Position numbers and translations under genes: made by a program. Under the pieces are notes generated by a model, which had not been told where the DNA came from, made no database searches, and saw nothing but the letters and a program-made list of their open reading frames with translations. Positions 55,670 to 64,000 of a DNA stretch of 64,000 bases are shown piece after piece. Position 1 is the first letter of the stretch. Each line of letters starts with the position of its first letter. This DNA is from Lithospermum erythrorhizon (lineage: Eukaryota; Streptophyta; Magnoliopsida; Boraginales; Boraginaceae), in contig JADFUC010000089.1 in assembly GCA_019722365.1 (NCBI GenBank), positions 124,001-188,000 on the forward strand, in the 5' to 3' direction.

Positions 55670-56634
55670 CCGACCTAATTATCGAAACCGGACCAGATCA
55701 TCATCCGCACCAAGCAATAACTGATCTTCCTACTGGGGGAAGAGGATCCAATGGCTGTGAACCCTTGAACCCTGGAGGTACCCTGGGCGAGCATACTTCC
55801 TGAAACGATCACATCTATCACCACCCCTTTCTCTTGGAGTAGACTTATCCTTCCACAACATACATGGATAATTCTCCGAATCAGAATCCTCCTCCAACGT
55901 AAATTCGACCCAAGACTTCTACGAAGGGGCTCTAATCCATAAATCATAAGTATGATCCCTCCTCGGATCAGCTCCATCAGGTAAATCTGGGCATTATCTA
56001 ACAAAATGCCCAAACAAACCACATCTGAAACAAATATGAGGGAGAGACTAGATACCCCGCACCCATTGATCTCCCCACCAGAAACTTCACCATGCGACGA
56101 ATAGGCTTAATAACATTGACCGAGGCCCTAATCCTGAAGAACTTCGACCTTGATTTATCCTTGCGTTGCTCCACCGCCTCACAATCTCAAAAAGAGGAGG
56201 CCAGTTTAAGTGCTACATCTTTACTGTAAAATTAATCTTTCAAACCCCTTACCTGAATCCAAAAGGTACAAGTATTGTATACGAAATTGGTGGAATCAGC
56301 ACCCCTCACCGAATCCCGACAAATCAACAACTGATTATCAAAACACCAAAGACCTCCACTCATCACCCTCTTCTTCTCTTCCAACGTGGGGAAAAAGAAA
56401 TGAAGATTGTGCCATTAGCTCTAGAGACCCTCAGATCCTTACTATTCCAAGCATTTGACATAGCCATTGAGAAATTTTTTATACTAACAAATCCATCCTT
56501 CAAAGATAGAACTTTCACAAAAAAAAACTGGCCTCACAACCCACCAAACCATCAGCCACCTCCAAATGGACCGTCTGACCCTCCTCTTCGAAGAGATTAA
56601 ATTTCAAGAGATTTCTTATAATTTCGGCATCCAT
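55670..56634 (-). pseudogene. LINE ORF1 (DUF4283 plus CCHC_4 zinc knuckle), decayed
   Basis: From an ATG at 56634 the minus strand reads MDAEIIRNLLKFNLFEEEGQ, then LEVADGLVGCEASF, SMAMSNAWNSKDLRV, DNQLLICRDSVRGAD, TFWIQVRGL, and KPIRRMVKFLVGR, the DUF4283 RNA-binding-like domain of plant L1 ORF1. A CCHC knuckle, CFRCGLFGHFVR then C (56034-55991), has a stop codon in the X4 gap, followed by PDLPDGADPRRDHTYDLW and ESYPC-like acidic sequence. ORF1 proteins package LINE RNA. Upstream to about 56.8 kb is a plausible LINE 5' leader with CTCTCTAGAGC wording. ORF2 is not attached; the nearest LINE pol is elsewhere and on the other strand. Confidence 0.82.
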
Positions 56635-59600
56635 GAAAACCAGATAGAGCCAAAGGAAATGGAAAAGTAAAACGAAATAGCAAGATAAATAACAAACAAT
56701 GAATAAACATAGCAGTAAACGAGTGTGAGGAATCCAGAATGGCCCTTCCCCCCTTAAAGTTCATTAGAGAGAAAGCTCTAGAGAGAAAAATCCAAGTCAA
56801 ATGTTCTTTTTATAATTCAAAATTAGATTGTACTCCAATCCTCTCATGATCATTTCTTGAAAATTAAATGGAAAGCAGAATGTTTTCTAAAGTAAAATTA
56901 ACATAAACAGGAAACATAACACCATTTGAAAAGAGTTGAACCAAGATGTGACGAATTAGATTGAACAAGTTGAAAACCATAACCACTAAATTGCTTGATA
57001 CAACAGTAATTAAACTTCAGGAAACTAAATTCTAGAAAGTATACGATGTTTTAAGAGAGAAATTGAAGTACGAATTTACCTGAAAGTAAAATCAACGTAT
57101 CTCTTATTATGATTAATACAAAAAGTTGAGTTATTATTGAAAATTTGAAACTGTTTAAGTTTGCAAATAGTATCACCCATACTCAAATTCTGAGCTCTGC
57201 ATGTATGTGAGAACTGGAGTTCGATTTAGGAGGTTAAACAATTATTTAAGCATCCTGCTTAAAATAAAACTATATTATTTCCCTCCCTTTTTTAGTTACA
57301 ACAATTTTTTTGAAAATATATAGCTATGAATGACTTAAACATGATCCTTAAGTATTGGTTTAAAATATCCGTCTCGCTCTTTAATTACCTGATCCGTTAA
57401 CAAATTGCCTAATAAATTAATGATATTTTATATTTGTGTTAAAAAGAATTATTGATAGTTAAGGTTTGTGAATTTCATTATCAATGTTTCAAATAATTAA
57501 GACATCTGAACTTTATTAATGCCAAATACACACAGAGCAATTTGAATATTTTTTGGGGTAATGTATAAAAAATATCATTTTCATCGAAAATATCATATGT
57601 GTGTTTAATAATTACATATAAGATCTTGATCTATGTGAATTGCTGCAATATTTCCTCTATCAAAAGTGATTGATATAATTAAAATTGATACAATTTGATT
57701 AATAATAGTTATAATTTATACATCCAATGTTAAATGTGTTTGGCCTAAATCAATTTTGGAATGAGTAACTTATGGCTAAAGTTGTACATGAGCCAAGCCG
57801 AGCCTGAACTCAAGAAAATTTATCTAGACTTGGTGACTATTAGAGCAGAGTCGAGCCGAGCCCATCGACTCATTTAATTCTACCGAGCTCAACTAGAGCC
57901 AGAACCGAGTTCGAGTAAAGCCAGAAACGAGTTCCGAGTTGGCTCACTTGGTCAATGCCTTGTTCAAACTTCGAATATAATCTCGGCGGATTATAAACAA
58001 AATCTCGTTTACCATCAAATATTAATAAAATTAACCATTACTTGATTAGAAGAATATATAATAAATTAATTTCAATAAAAAAAATACATTATACATATAG
58101 ATTAAATTAAACTTTAGAAAATTGCAAATAGCTTAACGCATATTATAATTAAACTATGTAACAAAATAAAAATAAGAAATTAAATATTGAAACAAATACA
58201 TTAAAACAAGAAGAGTTTTCAAATTTCTATGAAAACCCTTCATAAATTGTTGATACAATAGGGAGTATTAATTGTTTTTAATATAAATATTAACAATGTA
58301 ATAATACCGATCTGGGCAGCTGAATCCGCGAGCTGGTTCGTCGACCTGTTAAGGCTTGACCTATCCAAATTTGTTGGTGCGCAACTCCACTTATGATTGG
58401 ATGTTACAATAGTCCAAGAAAAGAAACCGATAATTCTTAAATCAAACATAAACCCGATTGTCGAATGCACCCAATGAAATTACCAGAAAATTCTATGTTC
58501 TCCATCTAGCTGTCTCTTTGGCATGATTCACAAATTCTCTAATCACAAAATGGGCAAGTGCCCAATCTAGAACTTTCCTAATGGTCTTTAGTGTAACTAT
58601 TCAAAAATTAAATTATTAAATTTTTATTTTTTTTATAAATAATTCATTATATTAATCAGACATTTGTTCGTAGCCTTCTCGGCCGATACATGAATCTAAA
58701 TTACATAAAACCGAATTAAAAGTATTGATAACAATATCTTTTAAATTTAAAAAACAATCAATACTAATGCAGAATTTAAAAAATCTCAGCTTCTTCTTGC
58801 TTTCCTTCTGCTATGCCTCATCCTTCATTGCTCTAGTCAACTTAGAGCAATTATTATATCATACTAAAAATAAACATAATAATGAAAGCAAATGCTTTGA
58901 TGAGGGAAAAGTATTGAAAATTATCTGACAACAACGAATGAAATGTGATGGTGAAAGTATTCATGCAATACTCTATTATTCAATTTTCTAAAGCAGTAAT
59001 ACTTGTACTGGAATAATTTGTCCAACATCAACAATATTAGTCGAGGAAGATGATAATATCATCATTTATTATTTATAGATCAAGAAAGAGTTAAATATCA
59101 TAATTTAGAAATAAGTGCATTCACATATTCAATGTTAAGTGCCATCATGTAAATATCTTTTTTAATAGATAAAATCTTAAAATATTAAAAATATATATAA
59201 TTATTTGTCTTTCGGCTTACACTATATTTTTGGCTAATATTAGAACGGCTAATACTCTTGCATGGATTACTGAAATGAAATAAAATTAAATTATCAAAAC
59301 AATCAAAATTCGTAGGATGTCACAAAATACCGTTGATCTTTCGTGTAAAGTCTACTTCTATCTTCTACCATTCATGACCAATCTTGATAAAACAAAAATA
59401 TTTATGTCCAACCACAACAAAGAAACCATCATGTAAACATTTAATATTGTAATATCATTCAGATTTTTGCTCTAGAATATGTTATTATGAACCATTTCTT
59501 ATGTTACATAAGTTTTTAATATAACCTTTTCTAATATGTTTTTTAAAAAGTTAAAATTATAAACTTTCATATAATAATTGACAAATAAAATTTAATTTTG

Positions 59601-59725
59601 GATCCAATTATTTTGAAATTTTATATAGATAGTAATCCTAAGAGTCTTACTTTTTAATAATCTATTTTTAATAATCTATATTATAGGAATCTAGAAAATA
59701 ATAACCAATTTTAAATAAGTATTAA
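56635..59725. other. AT-rich DNA with a possible hAT-type GAGCC repeat, no gene
   Basis: 56.64-56.80 kb is LINE leader. 57790-57960 contains several GAGCCGAGCC and CGAGTT words, the terminal wording of a common hAT-type MITE (GTACATGAGCCAAGCCGAGC near 57786), but the partner end is not clear; 58310-58345 (GCGAGCTGG, GGCTTGACC) is a candidate. The rest is AT-rich and empty. ORFs of 60-76 codons here are compositional. Confidence 0.4.
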
Positions 59726-60045
59726 TGTAATCCTTCGTGGTGTAATGACAAAATTTACATATGAGTATACCCAATACTATATTTGCTATAAATATTATAT
59801 CAGGATGTCTTCACAACTGCTCGGCCTTTGCTTACTAAAGAATCTGAATCCACTCGATGAGCAATCAATTGAAGTATTTATTTACCAAGCTTACTTAGCT
59901 TACCTTTATTATCAGATTCAAGATATAACAGCAGCTATCAGACAGATTCTTACACAATTCTAGAAGCAATAAAAATCATCCTCATTATCTCTTATTTCTC
60001 CGTTTATTTATATTGCTTCTGGCTATATTCATAACACGTTATCAG
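59726..60045 (+). repeat. Copia 5' LTR (U3 end to U5)
   Basis: GCTATAAATATTATATC near 59790 serves as a TATA region; then GCCTTTGCTTACTAAAGAAT and GAATCCACTCGATGAGCAATC, typical leader wording of this copia lineage, follow. The LTR ends at the TATATTCATAACACGTTA junction (60024-60041). The U3 start lies further left and is not defined. The 72-codon open stretch at 59745-59963 is LTR sequence. Confidence 0.65.
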
Positions 60046-60052
60046 CACGATC
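60042..60052 (+). promoter_or_regulatory. Copia primer-binding-site junction
   Basis: TCAGCACGATC follows CACGTTA. The motif TTATCAGCACGA is the recurrent LTR-internal junction of UBN2-type plant copia elements, which do not use the common initiator-tRNA site. The same junction is at 1955-1981. Confidence 0.65.
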
Positions 60053-62559
60053 AAGCTCTCCAACTGAATAAAGATCCTTCAAATTAAAGGTGTGTATTTT
60101 ATCGTTATTAATATAAACATATGCATAAATATTACTATTGATTTCTTCAAACTGCAACAAATCTTTGGCCATGCACATCGAAAGGCGATAACTTGACTTT
60201 AAGTCCATTAACTTTTGATACAAGATGTTAATTGATCGTGTTTAGTAGCCATATAATTATTTTGTTGGTTCGAGAGATCCATACGCATGTCTAATACATA
60301 ATTCGTGATTGCTTAGTGAAATCAAATGATTAATAAGGACTATTCTAGGTTGTGAACTTATGATAAATAAAGTAATAATGAATTTATTAGTGATTCAATC
60401 ATGTAAATTTATTAAGATACGCAGTATTAAAGAAGTATCATCTCCTCCTATTCTACTATTATTATTTTGTTATTCAATAAACACTTGCTCAGCTTATTCA
60501 ATTGCAATTGGTGGCAATAATTTTCTTTTTTTTGTGGTTATATTCAACATTCAAATAATCTGATCTAGTAAATATATAAGGCTTTTGTATTAATAAATTA
60601 TTTTGACTTGTTTTGAAATAATAATTTATTAATAAAAGTGACAATATATACGGATATGCCATCATCCGATATTCTAGTCCATTAGTGCTCCTTTATTTAT
60701 CGTTTGGATTCATTGAATCTACCATTCTATAGATTTTACATATATATAATCTAGTGATATGATATACTAACTATTAAATATATTTATGAGTCTAAAGACA
60801 ATTTCAATATATAAATCTCAAAGAAATAATCCTAGTAATATAAAGATACAAATTTCATGAGTCAAACAACGATAAACATCACGGCTTATCAATTTGACAA
60901 CTATTAATACTCTTTTCTATACTCAGAAGATAATTATCAAATACCTAAATCTTGAAGATTTATTAATGATTAATTTGATATATTTGTTACGTATTCACAA
61001 TATATATAATATATGTTTTACCAATGATGTATTTCTGAAGTTCAAGACTAGCTTCACCGCATCTGGTGGAATAAATATCAATGGAGGATATAAAATTGGG
61101 CCTAAATCTCAAGATGACACGATTATATTTGATTGTTGTCCATTTATAATATTTGATTTGAGCCTCACTTATTTTAATATATAATGAAATGAATGCAATA
61201 TCTATTATTCATTATATATATGTCTTGAAGAACCATTGATGTAGTACCTTATTATAATCACAATTAGTAGGTGCAAATATGATTTTGATTATCACTAGTT
61301 TAAATGACCGTCTGTAAGACAAGCGCTTAATCGAATAAACCATCTAAATTAAGGGCTTTGGAATATTCCGTAAGAATTTCTATCATCGTCTATTATTTTG
61401 AAAATAATATGAAATCATATATTATTTATAGACCCAAGACTCATATATAATTGAAATAATACGTATTCAAGCATATAAATCGAGCTTATGAATTTGACAT
61501 TAACATTTCTTCAAGATAACCACGTGTTTAATCAAACTACAATACGAGGCAAAGGTAAAAATTAATTGAATGCTCCGGTAAGAAATGTATACGAGTCCCT
61601 AAATGAACAAATTTATATGAAAGACAGATTTGCATTTCTAAAGGAATGATGAATCAATCACTGTACATCATATGCTATCTCGAGCATGGATAATTTACTT
61701 CACACAAATATTTTGTTACACGTCAGATAAAAGTCGTTAGTCTCGTTGGGTAGTATTTTCATACCTGCATTTCATAATAACAATAAAGAATAATCATTAC
61801 ATCCTCGAATGGTGATTGACATATACAAATTGATTATCGATCTATATATCTGTAAGAGAAAGCACATATTGTTTCTTGAAGTTAAACACATATTCATATG
61901 AAATATTTGCAAGAAAAATTATATATGCTCAGCCAGCCTGGACACGTCATGGGATTATACATGTCTAAAGGCTTCACAAGTGAAAGATTTGGTACTTAAG
62001 AAGTCCTTTGCACCTATATTTCCTAGAACTTACTCCGTGTATGATTTTCAACAATATCCAATGTGATCAAGCACTCAACAACATGGATAAATGAGAAATA
62101 TGTCTCTGGCTAATAACGGTAATTGATTGAAAGCTCTAGAAGAGCAAACATATATTGTTAAATCCATATTTCATACATATGAAAACTAGCAATATATCAA
62201 TGGGCGATCGTAATTAGTTTCCGAAGAGCTAATATTTTTCAATAATGTAACAAAAGTATCGAGGACTCTGTAAGAGTTAATATTTGTCAAAAGTGAAGTA
62301 AATCAATTGATTTGTTCCGTATCATCTAAAATATTGTACTCAAGTAACACATATATGTATTATTAAACATAGTTTCTGCCAAAACAAGAAGTTTTGATTA
62401 TTCGCACGACTCTGCTGTATCTTCATCCCTGATTTGAAAGTTGGCTTAATGCGAAACAATGATTGAAATTTTATTAGACTCATTAAAGAGTCAACAAATT
62501 ATTTAGTTTAAAGACTTTTATGTAGATACATTTTGTAAACTCTCAAGAGACAGCTTGGG

Positions 62560-62930
62560 GGCAATGCTGAATTGCTACGCAATACCGCCACCGATCATCG
62601 AGAAATATTATTACACGTAGCTGGGCTACTTGCTCGCATCAAGCCAAATTATCATGTATCTCTAATATAATTGGCTCGGGCTCTAAACCAAATATTTTAC
62701 CCTCCAATTATACGTGTATCGTATATTACCAAGAGTATGCACAAATGTTGATTTTTGAATACTTATTATACCCAAAAGGTATATACATCCATATACTATT
62801 ATACCCGGAAGGTATGTAATTAAAGTAATGGAAACATCTATAGAATGAAGAAGTTTCCATTGCGACGTATCAATGTTTTCTCAACATCAGGGGGGAGAGA
62901 ATATACAACTGAAAATAGAATATCTTGAAA
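62560..62930 (+). pseudogene. Copia integrase C-terminal fragment
   Basis: The plus strand reads EILLHVAGLLARIKPNYHVS (family: HAA.LIR.RPTNYH.YSP) near 62605-62660, and near 62845-62905 FPLRRINVFSTSGGREY (family: CHFDE..FP.LGGE). Both are in the right order and orientation for the element that starts at 59.7 kb. Stops lie between. Confidence 0.6.
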
Positions 62931-63474
62931 TGAAATATCCCTACGCTATACGATCCTCAAATGAATAAATATGAACTCGAAGTTCAAGAGATAATATGAA
63001 CAGTTCAAGGGATAATATGAACTAGAAGTTCACTACCAAACAAATATCTGACCTCAAGATAGTATTGGAATTTATATAATAGCTTGTAAACACTCAAAAT
63101 AGAAAGTTGAAGGTTCCTCAAGAACTATCAGAGGTCAAATAGTTCCACCATCCAAATTCTAAAAAGAAGAATATTTAAAGACGGTCTATAAGATGATTAC
63201 TTCCGTAAATAAATAGATGAATAATATCCTTATGAATACGTTAAAGATATAATAAATGTCCGGGAAGACATCTACATATGAAATTCATGAATGCAAATTT
63301 GCATCTCACCTATCGCTTAATACGTTTAACTATATGGAAAAAGATTGTCGACAATTTATATCGAATACAATGAAGCAGCCTCTATACGATGAAAAGAATA
63401 ATGGTGATCATAAGTATATCTCCTCGAAAGTGAGTAGAAATATGTTTATGAATGGCCAAAGAGAAAAGATGCAA

Positions 63475-63860
63475 TCATGAATTATCATGAATATGTTAGT
63501 GCAAGAAAACTCCCCGCAGAGTTCTCAATTGCTGTACAATAAGTCTACAAATAGATTTGGAAAGAAATACCTGAAGGATTTGCATTTAATTCTTACGAGG
63601 CAATTTGAACTTTGAATAAATATATAGAAACATGATAACTCCTTACGCGAAATACTTGAACTTTGAATATATATGAAACATGATAAAATGTTTCATCTCA
63701 AGCAAACGACTCATGGAGATAACTAGTATCCGGGTTTGAAAGATATGAACTTGGTCCTCAAGTACCAATTCTAATGTATCAAGCATAACCGATACATGAT
63801 TACATAATCATGCAATATCGGGACAAATGCTTGTAGCGTTATTTGATTTCTACTGAATAT
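63475..63860 (+). pseudogene. Copia reverse transcriptase remnant
   Basis: IWKEIPEGFAFNSYEA near 63549-63597 corresponds to the copia RT block (D)IYMKIPEGF. Nothing else of RT can be read securely before the trailer at 63.93 kb, so most of RT and the whole RNase H are deleted or decayed. Confidence 0.5.
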
Positions 63861-64000
63861 CTAAACCATTTATCTCATCGTGGGGATATATGATATGTAA
63901 TCATGATCTCATCGTGGAAAGACATTTATATTTATCGTACTTTTTCCCTTCACTAAGTTTTTTCCCACCAGGTTTTCTTGCATGCTTTTATCGGCATAAT

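Larger units (their letters stand above)
60053..64000 (+). mobile_element. Decayed copia retrotransposon interior, reaching its 3' untranslated end
   Basis: 61.0-62.4 kb is almost unreadable, though HPG-like wording near 61935 sits where the pre-integrase domain belongs. Integrase C-terminal words follow at 62.57-62.9 kb and an RT word at 63.55 kb. At 63935-63985 the sequence CGTACTTTTTCCCTTCAC then GTTTTTTCCCACCAGGTTTT is the standard trailer before the 3' LTR of this lineage. The window ends at or just before that LTR. At under 4 kb the interior is shorter than usual, so deletions are likely. Confidence 0.65.

Noticed and set aside
59745..59963. 72-codon ORF
   Set aside because: Contains copia LTR leader wording (GCCTTTGCTTACTAAAG), so it is untranslated LTR.
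1..64000. Bacterial, phage or organellar gene clusters
   Set aside because: No operon-like gene spacing, no ribosome-binding pattern and no organellar genes; all recognisable coding is plant retroelement, transposon or plant gene family.

Overview
This window looks like repeat-dominated nuclear DNA of a flowering plant, most likely a eudicot; I cannot name the species. The evidence is the content: Ty1/copia and Ty3/gypsy retrotransposons, plant L1-type LINEs with a C-terminal RNase H, CACTA, hAT and Stowaway-like DNA transposons, a tRNA-type SINE, a Cassandra-like LTR carrying a 5S rRNA-like segment, and fragments of plant-specific gene families (an LRR receptor-like protein, a B3 domain, a GRF zinc finger). 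Almost every coding stretch is broken by stops and frameshifts. I found no intact housekeeping gene, no rRNA or tRNA gene, no CRISPR array and nothing prokaryotic.

Layout. 1-2.0 kb: antisense copia gag fragment, head to head with a plus-strand copia LTR end. 2.2-4.7 kb: LINE pol (reverse transcriptase, zf-RVT, RNase H). 4.9-6.4 kb: a MITE and a CACTA-like element carrying a nested Stowaway-like MITE. 6.4-8.4 kb: an unexplained GC-richer block. 8.57-13.9 kb: antisense copia with a clear 3' LTR. 14-21 kb: AT-rich DNA with a second-family copia LTR between two copies of one retroelement tail, and three MITEs. 21.2-22.4 kb: copia pol end with its LTR, cut by a Cassandra-like LTR. 22.4-26.0 kb: B3 and GRF gene fragments among CACTA-like repeats, with LINE and LTR fragments. 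26.3-31.5 kb: degenerate hAT transposon plus an unidentified ORF. 31.8-36.6 kb: duplicated upstream DNA and the one large host-like gene, a decayed Cf-9/Ve-type LRR receptor-like protein, with a SINE at its 3' end. 36.96-38.94 kb: non-autonomous hAT. 38.9-44.3 kb: antisense gypsy and two antisense copia fragments nested together. 46.47-55.11 kb: a full-length but decayed chromovirus-type gypsy with both LTRs and a 5-bp target duplication. 55.7-56.6 kb: antisense LINE ORF1. 59.7-64 kb: plus-strand copia, running off the window or ending at its edge.

Functionally this is a graveyard of nested insertions, not a working pathway. The receptor-like protein is the only feature with a plausible cellular role (extracellular recognition at the plasma membrane), and as read it is interrupted. 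The most informative observations are the two gene fragments hidden in stop-interrupted frames (B3, GRF), the hAT family with a shared terminal design, the SINE and gypsy with readable target-site duplications, and the duplicated core promoter inside a copia LTR. I found no convincing new biological system.
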